Shown here in pieces: positions 8,201 through 16,866 of a stretch of DNA of 64,000 bases. Made by a program: the position numbers and the translations under genes. Every line of letters starts with the position of its first letter. Position 1 is the stretch's first letter. The notes below the pieces were generated by a model. That model made no database searches and was not told where the DNA came from. It saw only the letters and a list, made by a program, of their open reading frames with translations. Source of the stretch: Variovorax sp. IB41 (GTDB lineage Bacteria > Pseudomonadota > Gammaproteobacteria > Burkholderiales > Burkholderiaceae_C); assembly GCF_016405905.1 (NCBI RefSeq), contig NZ_JAEFCB010000016.1:62001-126000 (forward strand), in the 5' to 3' direction.

Positions 8201-9233
8201 GGCCGCCGGCGCGCAGCGTCTCGACCTGCTCGGCGTAGGCCTTTTCGATGCGTTGCAGCCGCTGCGCGCGCGCCGCCTCGTTCACCCACGCGGCGGCCAT
8301 GGCGCGTTGCTTGCCCAGCTGGTATTCGAGCCGCGCCTCGGACAGCAGCGCGCTGTCGTCCACCGCGACGTAGCCGTAGGTGGCGCGCAGGTTCTTGAGC
8401 ACTTCGCGCTCGGCGTCGGCGCGCGGCCCCTTGCCTTGCCCGTAGGTGACCAGGAAGTTCTGCAGCTTCGCCTGGAACTCGGGCGGGTAGTTGCGCCGCA
8501 CCACCATCGGCGCGCCAGGCGGCGGCTCGGACGCCCAGATGACCTGCAGCCGCTCGGCCTCGATCGGGAACTGCTGGCGAAAGCGTTCGAAGTCGGTGGT
8601 GTTGTTGGTGGCCACGTCGGCATCGCCGTTGGCCACGGCCAGCGCGGTGGCCTGGTGGGTGCCGATGAATTCGCTGCGAAAGCGCGTCTCCATCTCGATG
8701 TTGTTGGGCAGGAAGAGCTGGCTCTGCGGCACGACGAAGCCGGTGACCGAGCGGCTGTCGCCGCGCGCGAGGCGCCAGCCCTCGGGCTGCGCGAGCATGC
8801 CTTCCAGGGTGTTGAGCGGACCGCTCTTGCGGGCCAGCAGCACCGCGCGGTGCTCTGGCATGCCGGGGCGCCGCGCGATCTGCGCCACCACCTTCATGCG
8901 CCGCTGCATCACCGCATCGAGCGCCATCCTGGCCGAGAGGAAGGCCATGTCGATCTCGTCGCGGCCGATGGCGCGGTCCAGTTCTTCGTACGACGGCACC
9001 GAATAGGCATTGACCGGGATGCCGAGCGAGCGGCTCATGTCGGCCATGAACGGCGTCCACAGGGCCCGCGATTCGACGGTGCCGCCCAGCGGCAGCACGC
9101 CGAAGCGGATGGCCTGCAGCGACGGGGCGGATTTCTCGTGCGTGACCTGCGCCATGGCCGGCGATGGCAAGAGCAGCACGGCGGCTGCGGCGAGCGTTGC
9201 GGTCAGCAGCAGATGCTTGAGTACGGGGAACAT
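8196..9233 (-). CDS. PhnD-like phosphate/phosphonate-type periplasmic binding protein (copy 1)
   Basis: A 345-residue periplasmic solute-binding protein with a 28-residue signal peptide ending PSPAMA. The mature protein opens with IRFGVLPLGG and has the PhnD-type landmarks YEELDRAIGRDEIDMAFLS, VANGDADVATNN and a C-terminal helical tail. In this superfamily the fold binds phosphonate, phosphite or related oxyanions, but the ligand here is unknown. No ABC permease or ATPase is adjacent. It is a close paralogue of the next gene (9367-10425), sharing nearly every block in the same order. With a divergent hybrid histidine kinase 1.4 kb away, a sensory role is more likely than transport (inference). 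The start is placed at 9233 because it precedes a complete signal peptide; no strong ribosome site is visible. Confidence 0.85.
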   Translation of the reverse strand: MFPVLKHLLLTATLAAAAVLLLPSPAMAQVTHEKSAPSLQAIRFGVLPLGGTVESRALWTPFMADMSRSLGIPVNAYSVPSYEELDRAIGRDEIDMAFLSARMALDAVMQRRMKVVAQIARRPGMPEHRAVLLARKSGPLNTLEGMLAQPEGWRLARGDSRSVTGFVVPQSQLFLPNNIEMETRFRSEFIGTHQATALAVANGDADVATNNTTDFERFRQQFPIEAERLQVIWASEPPPGAPMVVRRNYPPEFQAKLQNFLVTYGQGKGPRADAEREVLKNLRATYGYVAVDDSALLSEARLEYQLGKQRAMAAAWVNEAARAQRLQRIEKAYAEQVETLRAGGR

Positions 9234-9366
9234 GTCGCGACTTGGGGCTATGGGGGACGCTGCGGTTCGATCAACGCTCACCGCACACCACGATCGCGCT
9301 CCGAACAAGGCGCATCACACAACACGACGCACGGAAAAGCAAGGCACCTCGCAGCGGCACCTCACC

Positions 9367-10425
9367 TCAAGGTGTCACATCCTTGAGCACGCTGACCTGC
9401 TCCGCATAGCCGCTCTCGATGCGCTGCAGCCGGGCCTGCCGCGCGGCGTCGTTCACCCACTGCGCCGTCACGGCGTTCTGCCTGGCCAATTGATAGGCCA
9501 GCTTGGCGGCAGGCTGCAGCGAGCTGTTGTCGGCGGCCACGAAGCCGGCCAGGTCGTGCAGCGACTTGAGCACCACGCGCTCGGCGTCGCCGCGCGCGCC
9601 CTTGCCGCGGCCGTAGGCGGTGAGAAAGGCCTGCACGCGGGTGCGCAGCTCGGCCGGGTACTCGCGCCGCACCACGATCTGCGCGTGCGGAATGAGCTCC
9701 GACTCCCACAACACCTGCAGCCGCTGCGCTTCAGCCGGAAAGCGCAGCCTGAAGCGCTCGAAGTCGGCCGAGTTGTTGGTGGCCACGTCGGCCTCGCTGT
9801 TGGCCACGGCCAGCGCGTTGGTCTGGTGGGTGCCCACGACCTCGCTCAGGAAGCGCGTCTCCATCGCGATGTGGTTCGGCAGGAAGAGCTGCAGCTGCGG
9901 CACGATGAAGCCCGACACCGACTGCTTCTCGCCGCGCGCGATCCGCCAGCGGTCGGGCTGGTCCAAAAGGCTCTTCAGCGTATTGAGGGGCGGCGTCTTG
10001 CGCGCGAGCAGCAGCGCGCGGTAGCCGGGCAGGCCGTCGTGCCGCACGACCTGCGCCACCACCTTCATGCGGCGCTGGGTCACGGCGTCCAGCGCCATCT
10101 TTCCGGAGAGAAAGGCCATGTCGACCTCGTCGCGCTGGATGGCCTGCTCCAGCGCCTCGTACGAATTGACCGAGAGCACGCTCACCGGGCGGGCGATGGC
10201 GCGGCTCAGTTCGGCCAGCAGCGGGTCCCAGTCGCTGCGCGACTCGAAGGCGCCGCCCAGCGGCAGGATGCCGAAGCGCACGGGGGCGGCGTCAGACGGC
10301 GCGGACGGGGCGGCCTGGGCGGCGGCCGTCAGAGGCAGGCCGACAAAAAACGCCAGGGCCGCGGCCCGGAACGCAGCAGGAAAAACGGCGGCAAAAACGG
10401 CGGGAAAGCGCAGGGAAACCAGCAT
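9367..10425 (-). CDS. PhnD-like phosphate/phosphonate-type periplasmic binding protein (copy 2)
   Basis: A 352-residue paralogue of the preceding gene. A long signal peptide (about 38 residues, ending TAAAQA) precedes VRFGILPLGGAFESRSDWDP, and the motifs YEALEQAIQRDEVDMAFLS, VANSEADVATNN and QRRMKVVAQ match copy 1 in order and spacing. The two genes lie 133 bp apart on the same strand, a clear tandem duplication. The start at 10425 faces the hybrid kinase start at 10589 across a 163-bp divergent region. No transporter genes accompany it. A periplasmic ligand receptor for the neighbouring kinase is the most economical reading, but this is inference from gene order. Confidence 0.85.
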   Translation of the reverse strand: MLVSLRFPAVFAAVFPAAFRAAALAFFVGLPLTAAAQAAPSAPSDAAPVRFGILPLGGAFESRSDWDPLLAELSRAIARPVSVLSVNSYEALEQAIQRDEVDMAFLSGKMALDAVTQRRMKVVAQVVRHDGLPGYRALLLARKTPPLNTLKSLLDQPDRWRIARGEKQSVSGFIVPQLQLFLPNHIAMETRFLSEVVGTHQTNALAVANSEADVATNNSADFERFRLRFPAEAQRLQVLWESELIPHAQIVVRREYPAELRTRVQAFLTAYGRGKGARGDAERVVLKSLHDLAGFVAADNSSLQPAAKLAYQLARQNAVTAQWVNDAARQARLQRIESGYAEQVSVLKDVTP

Positions 10426-10588
10426 TTTGGGAGCCGAAAGGCGTAGGGCCGCTGCGGACCAGCGGGTCTAACATGGGCGAATCGGACGCCATTAAATAGC
10501 AAATACAAGTTAATTTCGTGATGTTTTTCCTGTCTTCCATGTTCGCCGCCGCGCCCATAAGCTCGCGCCCCATGGGTTCAATGCATCG
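10426..10588. promoter_or_regulatory. Divergent promoter region, PhnD-like gene / hybrid kinase
   Basis: A 163-bp intergenic region between divergent genes. Most of it is GC-rich, but 10490-10530 is a local AT-rich island (ATTAAATAGCAAATACAAG), the likely promoter core for one or both directions. No individual -35/-10 pair is called. Confidence 0.4.
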
Positions 10589-12481
10589 ATGAACTGGAAC
10601 TTCCGCGTCCTGCGCAAGCTTGCGCGCCTCACCTTCGCCCAGCAGCTGATCCTCCTGGCGCTGGTGCCGGCGACCGCGGCCACGCTGACGGCGATCGCCG
10701 TGCTCACGCGCCAGCACCTGGGCAACCTCACCGAGCTGATGCGCGCCAATGCGCAGACGGTGGCGCTGCAGGTGGCCACGGTGGCGCAGGCGCCGCTCTC
10801 TCGCATGGACAAGCGCGCGCTGCAGCGCACGGCCCAGTCGGGCACCTACCAGCCGCACGTGCAGCAGGTGCAGATCTGGACCGAGGACGGCGAGATCGTC
10901 GCCAACTCCGAAACCGTCGACCGCGCGCGTGGCGAGGGCCTGCAGGTGGTGGTGCCGATCGTGGCCGACGACGGGCGGCACAACGGCAAGGTGATGGTCG
11001 AGATCGGCCTGTCGGCGGTGCAGAACGCCCGGCGCTCGGTGTGGCTCAACGTGGCGGTGGTGCTCGGGTTCAGCCTGGTGGGCGTGGGGCTGGCCGGCTG
11101 GTGGGCGGCGCGGCGCATCAGCGAGCCGATCCGCGCGCTGGGCAAGGCGGTCGACCGCCTGGGCGCGGGCGAGGACGCGAGCGTGGCCATCGAGGGCACG
11201 CTGGAGGTGCAGCACCTGCAGCTGGGCTTCAACCAGGCGGCGCGCGCGCTGGCCGAAAGCCGCCGGCTGCTGCAAAGCCGCGTCAACGAGGCCACCTCCG
11301 AACTCGCGCGCAAGAACGCGCTGCTCGAGGTGGCCAGCCAGGCCAAGACGCGCCTCCTGGCCGCCGCCAGCCACGACCTGCGCCAGCCGCTGCATGCGCT
11401 CACGCTCTTCTCCGACGGGCTGGCCAACGGCGAGACCGATCCGGTCAAGCTGCAGCGCATCGGCCACATCCGCGAATGCGTGGAGTCGCTCGACCGGCTC
11501 TTCTCGGAACTGCTCAATCTCTCGCAGCTCGATGCGGGCGTGCTGCAGCCGCAGTGGGCCGACTTTCCGCTGGACCGGCTGTTCGACGAGATCAGCCGCA
11601 ACTTCCGATCGGTGGCCGAGCAGCAGGGCCTCCGGCTCGTGGCGCGCAAGACCGAGCTGTGGGTGCGCTGCGACTACGTGATGCTCTCGCGCATCCTCAA
11701 CAACCTGGTGTCGAACTCGCTGCGCCACACCATCGAAGGCGGCGTTTTGATTGGCGCGCGGCGCCGCGGCAAGGGCGTGCGCATCGACGTGGTGGACACC
11801 GGCGTGGGCATCGCCGCGCACCACCAGACGCGGGTGTTCGAGGAGTTCTACCAGGTGGAGCCCACCGGCCGCCAGTCGGCCCGCGGCGCGCGCGGCATGG
11901 GCCTCGGGCTGGCCACCGTGCAGCGGCTGGCCGAGCTGCTGAACACGCGCGTGGAGCTCAGCTCCCGGTTGCACAAGGGCACCTGCGTGCGGGTGCTGGT
12001 GCGCTCGGCGCCGGCCGCGCTGCCGGCGCCCGTGCCCTCGCCCGTAGTGGCCGGCATCGAGGACGAGGAGGCGAGCCTGGCGAACCTGCGCATCCTGGTG
12101 ATCGACGACGAGCGCACCATTCTCGAAGGGCTGATCGTGGTGCTGGCCAACTGGGGCGCGGAGGTGATGGCCGCGCAGACCCGCGCCGAGGCGCTCGCGC
12201 TGGCCGACACCTGGGAGCAGCCGCCCGACGTGGTGGTGAGCGACCTGCTGCTGCAGGGCGGCGACAACGGGCTGGACGTGATCGCGGCGCTGGAGCGCCA
12301 CCCGCGCGGCATCGGCGCCGGCACGGCGCGCCTTCTGGTGACCGGCGAGACCAAGCCCGATCGCCTGCGCGAAGTGGCGAGCGCCGGCATCACCGTGCTC
12401 TACAAGCCGGTCTCGCCGCGCGTGCTGCGCCAGGCGATCCAGGCCCAGCGCGCCGCCGCATTGCTCCACACCGACGCATAG
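10589..12481 (+). CDS. Hybrid sensor histidine kinase with C-terminal receiver domain (1)
   Basis: A 630-residue membrane sensor kinase. A transmembrane helix at about 19-40 and another at about 151-173 bracket a periplasmic sensor of roughly 110 residues. A HAMP linker and coiled coil (about 174-255) follow, then the HisKA H-box SHDLRQPLHA with phospho-acceptor H262. The ATPase domain shows N box ILNNLVSNSLRH, G1 DTGVGIA, F box FEEFYQV and G2 GMGLGLA. A receiver domain near 498-620 has acidic residues around D506, phospho-acceptor D552 and the conserved lysine in YKPVSP. There is no DNA-binding output domain, so phosphate must pass to another protein. It is divergent from two PhnD-like binding proteins, which may supply its ligand signal. 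Weak ribosome site; ATG 10581 is out of frame. Confidence 0.9.
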   Translation: MNWNFRVLRKLARLTFAQQLILLALVPATAATLTAIAVLTRQHLGNLTELMRANAQTVALQVATVAQAPLSRMDKRALQRTAQSGTYQPHVQQVQIWTEDGEIVANSETVDRARGEGLQVVVPIVADDGRHNGKVMVEIGLSAVQNARRSVWLNVAVVLGFSLVGVGLAGWWAARRISEPIRALGKAVDRLGAGEDASVAIEGTLEVQHLQLGFNQAARALAESRRLLQSRVNEATSELARKNALLEVASQAKTRLLAAASHDLRQPLHALTLFSDGLANGETDPVKLQRIGHIRECVESLDRLFSELLNLSQLDAGVLQPQWADFPLDRLFDEISRNFRSVAEQQGLRLVARKTELWVRCDYVMLSRILNNLVSNSLRHTIEGGVLIGARRRGKGVRIDVVDTGVGIAAHHQTRVFEEFYQVEPTGRQSARGARGMGLGLATVQRLAELLNTRVELSSRLHKGTCVRVLVRSAPAALPAPVPSPVVAGIEDEEASLANLRILVIDDERTILEGLIVVLANWGAEVMAAQTRAEALALADTWEQPPDVVVSDLLLQGGDNGLDVIAALERHPRGIGAGTARLLVTGETKPDRLREVASAGITVLYKPVSPRVLRQAIQAQRAAALLHTDA

Positions 12482-12605
12482 ACCATCGGACATAGACCGT
12501 GCGGCCGCCGCGCCGTGCAGTTCGTCACGCTGGCACGGGGTCGCGGCGGCTGACATAGCCCCTCCGCCTTATCGCGCGAAGCGGGCCCCGTCCTTACATT
12601 GGGTC

Positions 12606-13718
12606 ATGCACCCTCGCTGCAGAAGCAGTCACATGTCCGTCGCCGCGCCACATCCCTCCACCCCCTTCCGCGGAAGGCTGAACGGCGCTGCGCGCGCGGT
12701 GCTGGCCTTCGGGCTGACCGTGGGCGTGGCGATCGGTCTCATGGGCCTGTCCACGGGCAGCCGCGCCGCGGCGGCCGCCAGCCTCACGGTGCTCATGAGC
12801 GACGACAACGCGGCGCATTCGGAATTCGTGCAGCAGCTGCGCGCGAGCCAGGAGCCCGGCAGCCGCTTCGAGCTGGTGCGCCTGTCGCCGACCGGGGAGA
12901 TGCCCCAGACCATCGAGACGGCAGGCGCCGACACCGAACCGCGCGCCAATGCGGGCGTGCGCACGCGCAGCATGCGCCCCACGGCCGCCGACGCGAACGT
13001 CACCATGGCCGTGGGGGTCGCGGCCGCGCGCGCCGCCGTCGAGCGGCCGGGCCAGGAGCCGCTGGTGCTCGCGATGCTGAGCCGCCTCGACTACGAGACC
13101 TTGAAGGCCGCCAGCCCCGCCTTCAGGCGCAGCGACCGCCGCGTGGGCGTGCTGCTGCGGGACCCTGCCATGGCCGACCAGCTCGCGCTCATCGGCGCGG
13201 TGCTGCCGCAGAAGCACCGCATCGGCGTGGTCGCCACGCCCGAGTCGGAGCCGCTGGTGCGCGAACTGCAGCGCGCCGCGCAGGGCGCCAATCCGGCGTG
13301 GGACGTGCGCGTCGAATACGCGCCCGATGCCAAGTCGCTCGCCGCAGCGCTGCGCACCGTGGTGCCGATGAGCGACGCGCTGATGGTGCTGCCCGACCTC
13401 ATCGGCGACAACCAGGCGGCCACGCTCTCGGTGCTGCGCGCGGGCGCGGGCGCGGGCCTGCCGGTGTTCGGTGCGAGCGAGGGCCTCGTGCGCTCGGGCG
13501 GTCTCGCGGCCGCGGTCTCGACGCCCTCGCAACTCGCGCAGCAGGCGCGCCTGCTCGGCCAGAAGGTGGCCAGCGCAGGCAACGCCAGCAACAACAGCCC
13601 GCTGGTGGAGGCGGCCACGCCCGCCACCGTGCGCGTCAACGCCACCGTGGCACGCGGACTCGGCCTGCGTCTGCCGGAGGAACGGGAACTGACCGACCGG
13701 CTCGCGGCCCCGCGATGA
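12606..13718 (+). CDS. Periplasmic solute-binding protein, ABC_sub_bind-like, coupled to hybrid kinase
   Basis: A 370-residue exported protein. A hydrophobic signal segment (AVLAFGLTVGVAIGLMG) ends near GSRAAAAA, followed by a type-1 periplasmic-binding-like fold: LTVLMSDDNAAHSEFVQQL, VTMAVGVAAARAAV, a lobe with RVGVLLRDPAMADQL and IGVVATPESEPLV, and the C-terminal VFGASEGLVRSGG. This resembles the ABC_sub_bind (DUF534) group. No transporter genes are adjacent. Its stop overlaps the start of the second hybrid kinase (ATGA), so the two are made together. The paired arrangement recalls TorT/TorS-like receptor-kinase pairs, although no sequence relation to TorT is claimed. The start could be ATG 12606 or 12633; neither has a strong ribosome site. 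Confidence 0.75.
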   Translation: MHPRCRSSHMSVAAPHPSTPFRGRLNGAARAVLAFGLTVGVAIGLMGLSTGSRAAAAASLTVLMSDDNAAHSEFVQQLRASQEPGSRFELVRLSPTGEMPQTIETAGADTEPRANAGVRTRSMRPTAADANVTMAVGVAAARAAVERPGQEPLVLAMLSRLDYETLKAASPAFRRSDRRVGVLLRDPAMADQLALIGAVLPQKHRIGVVATPESEPLVRELQRAAQGANPAWDVRVEYAPDAKSLAAALRTVVPMSDALMVLPDLIGDNQAATLSVLRAGAGAGLPVFGASEGLVRSGGLAAAVSTPSQLAQQARLLGQKVASAGNASNNSPLVEAATPATVRVNATVARGLGLRLPEERELTDRLAAPR

Positions 13719-15670
13719 GCGCCGCGGACTCCCCGCAAGCACCGGCGCCGCCCGGCGATGGCGCGGCGCCGCCGCGCGCCGCGACCGCGCTGGTGGTGCG
13801 CGGCAACCTGCAGCGCGACCTGTTCCGCCTGGGCGTGGTGCCCTGCGCGGCGGTGGCGCTCGCCCTCACCGGCTGGTTCACCCACAACCGGCTGCAGACG
13901 CTGGAGGCCCAGTTCGACGCCGAAGGCCAGGCCGTGGCGCGCCAGGTGGCGGCCATGAGCGACCTGAGCCTCTATGCGGGCGACGTGCCGGCGCTGCAGA
14001 ACGTGGCCAACGCGGCGCTGCGGGGCGGCCAGGTGATGCGCGTGGAGATCAGCAACAGCGCGGGCGTGTACGTCACGGCCGGGCCCAAGACCGAATCGCT
14101 CGCGCAGCTGCGCATGTTCACCTCGCCGGTCACGCTGCGCGAAGCCTCGCGCGCCAGCGCCTTCGCGCCCGCCGGCTCCACCGCCGCGGGCGAGACGCCC
14201 ATCGGCCTGGTGCAGACCTTTCGCGACACCACCGCCTATGCGCGCGAGCGCAGCCGCTCGCTCATCGCGGGCATCGGCATCGCGCTGGTGGCGCTGCTGG
14301 CGGCGTGGGCCTCGGTGCGCCACATGGCGCGCACGGTGGCGCGGCCGCTCCGGCGCGTCTCGCGCACCGTCGCCGCGCTGGAGGCGGGCCACTTCGACAT
14401 GCGCTGCGAGGTGGTCGAAGGCGGCACCAGCGGCACCCACGAGCTGGCCGTTCTTGCGCACGACATCGACCGCCTCGCCGAACGCCTGCAGCACAACCGC
14501 CAGGTGAGCGAGGAGCGCGTGCGCGAAGCCACCGCCGTCGCGCTGCAGCGCATGGCCGAGGCCGAGCAGGCCGCGCTCTCGCGCGCGCGCTTTCTCGCGG
14601 CCGCGAGCCACGACCTGCGCCAGCCGTTGCATGCGATGGGCCTCTTCATCGACGGCCTGCTGCCCACCGCCACCGCCGCGCAGCGCCCCGCCGTGCTGCG
14701 GCTGCAGGAGAGCACCGAGTTCATGGGCGTGCTGCTGGACGACCTCCTGGAGATCTCGCGGCTCGACGCGCAGGTGCTCACGCCGGCCATCACCCGCATC
14801 TCGTTGGCCGCCCTCTTCGACCAGCTCGATGCGCAACATGCCGCCGCCGCCATCGAGGCGCGCGTGCGGCTGCGCTGGAGCGACCGGGGCCTGGCGGTGC
14901 GCACCGACGCGGCGATGCTGCAGCGCATCGTCAACAACCTGGTGGCCAACGCGCTGCGCCATGCGCCCGAAGGCGGCACCGTGCTGGTGGCCGCGCGGCG
15001 CAGCGCGGCCGGTGTGCGCATCGAGGTGCGCGACAACGGGGTGGGCATCGCACCGATCCACCAGGGCCGGATCTTCGAGGAGTTCTACCAGGTGGCGAAC
15101 ACCGAGCGCGACCGGCGCCGGGGCTTCGGCCTGGGTCTTGCGATCTGCGCGCGCATCGCTACGCTGCTGGGCACGCGCATCACCGTGCGCTCGGCGCTGC
15201 AGGCCGGCAGCACCTTCGCCTTCACGCTGCCCGCGGCGCGCGCCGCCGACGTCGTGCTGCCCGAGCCCGCGCCCGTGGTGCTCGCGCCGCTCGCGGGCCT
15301 GCGCTGCCTGGTGGTGGACGACGACCCCGCCATCCTCGACGGCAGCCGCGCGCTGCTGGCGCAATGGGGCTGCGAGGTCGAATGCGTCACCACCGGCGCC
15401 GAGGCCATCGCGCGACTGGGCACCGGCGACATCCACTTCGACGCGGTGCTGTGCGACCTGCAGCTGGCCGGCGAAGGCGACGGCGTGGACGTGATCGAAG
15501 CCGCCAAGCGCCTGCAGCCCGACGCGCTCGCGGTACTGGTCTCGGGCGCCACCGGGCCCGAGGTGCTGCAGCGGCTGCGGCATGGTGGGGTGATGCTGTT
15601 GACCAAGCCGGTGCCGCCGGCGAAGTTGCGGGCGTTGCTCACGACGCGGCGCCACGCGCCGGTAGCCTGA
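13715..15670 (+). CDS. Hybrid sensor histidine kinase with C-terminal receiver domain (2)
   Basis: A 651-residue paralogue of the kinase at 10589. The first transmembrane segment is near residues 45-62 (LGVVPCAAVALALTGWF), a periplasmic sensor follows, and the second segment is near 185-207 (LIAGIGIALVALLAAWASV). HAMP and coiled coil lead to the H-box SHDLRQPLHA with H299. The ATPase has N box IVNNLVANALRH, DNGVGIA, FEEFYQV and GFGLGLA. The receiver domain has CLVVDDDPAIL, phospho-acceptor D581 and the lysine in TKPVPP. Output must pass through phosphotransfer. The ATGA overlap with the upstream binding-protein gene implies a dedicated periplasmic ligand sensor. A REP palindrome follows the stop. 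Confidence 0.9.
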   Translation: MSAADSPQAPAPPGDGAAPPRAATALVVRGNLQRDLFRLGVVPCAAVALALTGWFTHNRLQTLEAQFDAEGQAVARQVAAMSDLSLYAGDVPALQNVANAALRGGQVMRVEISNSAGVYVTAGPKTESLAQLRMFTSPVTLREASRASAFAPAGSTAAGETPIGLVQTFRDTTAYARERSRSLIAGIGIALVALLAAWASVRHMARTVARPLRRVSRTVAALEAGHFDMRCEVVEGGTSGTHELAVLAHDIDRLAERLQHNRQVSEERVREATAVALQRMAEAEQAALSRARFLAAASHDLRQPLHAMGLFIDGLLPTATAAQRPAVLRLQESTEFMGVLLDDLLEISRLDAQVLTPAITRISLAALFDQLDAQHAAAAIEARVRLRWSDRGLAVRTDAAMLQRIVNNLVANALRHAPEGGTVLVAARRSAAGVRIEVRDNGVGIAPIHQGRIFEEFYQVANTERDRRRGFGLGLAICARIATLLGTRITVRSALQAGSTFAFTLPAARAADVVLPEPAPVVLAPLAGLRCLVVDDDPAILDGSRALLAQWGCEVECVTTGAEAIARLGTGDIHFDAVLCDLQLAGEGDGVDVIEAAKRLQPDALAVLVSGATGPEVLQRLRHGGVMLLTKPVPPAKLRALLTTRRHAPVA

Positions 15671-15708
15671 AGTTCAGGCCGCGCTCGCGAAGGCAATCCC
15701 CCACAGGT

Positions 15709-15768
15709 CCGTTCACGCTGAGCTTGTCGAAGCGCCGCGCGAGGCTTCGACAAGCTCAGCCCGAACGG
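15709..15768. repeat. REP-type palindrome between convergent genes
   Basis: Inverted 24-base arms at 15709-15732 and 15745-15768 share the GAGCTTGTCGAAG core with the copy at 6597-6665; the loop is 12 bases. It lies between the convergent hybrid-kinase and GlxA genes, where such a hairpin could protect or end both transcripts. No U-tract is present. Confidence 0.85.
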
Positions 15769-15781
15769 TGGTGGTGGTGCC

Positions 15782-16771
15782 TCAAGCCGCTTCTTCTGCG
15801 CGCGAGAACTGCCTGCGATACACCGTCGGCGACACCTTGAACGCCGAGGTGAAGTGCTTGCGCAGCGACACCGCCGAGCCGAAGCCCGCGCCGGTTGCGA
15901 TGCGCTCGACCGGATGGTTCGTGGTCTCCAGGAGGCGCTGGGCCAGTGCGAGGCGCTGGTTCTGGATCCACTGCCCTACCGTCGTGCCCGTCGATTCGCG
16001 AAAGCGCCGCGTGAAGGTGCGGCGGCTCATCAACGCGCGGCGCGCGAGCGTGTCCAGCTCGTGCGGCACATCGAGATGTTTGCCCAGCCATTCGAGCAGC
16101 GGCGCGAGCCGGTCGCGCTCGGCCGTCGCGGGCATGGGCTGCTGGATGTACTGCGCCTGCCCGCCCTGCCGGTGCGGCGCCACCACCATGCGCCGCGCGG
16201 CGCGGTTCGCCGTCTCGGCGCCGTAGCGCACGCGCAGGAGGTGCAGGCAGCAATCGATGCCCGCGGCCGTGCCGGCGGAGGTGAGCACGTCGCCATCGTC
16301 GACATACAGCACCTCGGGCTGCAGCTTCACCTTCGGGTACTGCCTGGCGAACGCGGCGGCGAGGTTCCAGTGCGTGGTGGCCGGCCGGCCATCGAGCAGC
16401 CCCGCCTCGGCCAGCACGAAGGCGCCGAGACACAGGCCCACGATGGTCGCGCCGCGCCGGTGCGCGGCCTGCAGCGCGCGGATCAACGCGGGCGGCGCGG
16501 GCCGGCCGTCGTCGCGCCACGAAGGCACCACCACGATCTGCGCGCGGCGGAGCACCTGAAGCCCGTGCGGCACCACGAGCGCGAAGCCCGCGTTGGTCTG
16601 CAGCGCGCCCGGCTCCGGCGCGCACACGCGCATGCGAAAACGGGGCGCGCCGGTGTCGGTGCGGTCTTCACCGAACACCATGCAGGGCACGGACAGGTGA
16701 AAGGGGCTGATGCCGTCGAAGGCCACAATGGCAATGGTCTCGGCGATGGTTTCCGCTGCTGGATGGCGCAT
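15782..16771 (-). CDS. GlxA-family transcriptional regulator (DJ-1/PfpI + AraC helix-turn-helix)
   Basis: A 329-residue regulator. Residues about 12-175 form a DJ-1/PfpI amidotransferase-like domain (VAFDGISPFHLSVPC, nucleophile-elbow GLCLGAFVLAEAG with C114). Residues about 215-320 form an AraC DNA-binding domain with two helix-turn-helix motifs (LARRALMSRRTFTRRF and IATGAGFGSAVSLRKHF). The N-terminal domain usually senses a small metabolite rather than acting as an enzyme; GbdR, CdhR and ArgR of Pseudomonas have this layout. It is divergent from the isochorismatase-like gene across 95 bp and probably controls it; the metabolite is unknown. Confidence 0.88.
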   Translation of the reverse strand: MRHPAAETIAETIAIVAFDGISPFHLSVPCMVFGEDRTDTGAPRFRMRVCAPEPGALQTNAGFALVVPHGLQVLRRAQIVVVPSWRDDGRPAPPALIRALQAAHRRGATIVGLCLGAFVLAEAGLLDGRPATTHWNLAAAFARQYPKVKLQPEVLYVDDGDVLTSAGTAAGIDCCLHLLRVRYGAETANRAARRMVVAPHRQGGQAQYIQQPMPATAERDRLAPLLEWLGKHLDVPHELDTLARRALMSRRTFTRRFRESTGTTVGQWIQNQRLALAQRLLETTNHPVERIATGAGFGSAVSLRKHFTSAFKVSPTVYRRQFSRAEEAA

Positions 16772-16866
16772 GGCCCGATCTTATCGATGAATGGCTATCG
16801 GGCCACTTTCGGCAAGCCGCCGGAAGGCGAACAATCGAGCCCATACCCACCGAGAAGGAGCCAGAC
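16772..16866. promoter_or_regulatory. Divergent promoter region, glxA-like / isochorismatase-like genes
   Basis: A 95-bp gap separates the two divergent starts and must hold both promoters and any AraC-type operator. A strong ribosome site (GAAGGAG) precedes the plus-strand ATG at 16867. No operator repeat was identified with certainty. Confidence 0.4.
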
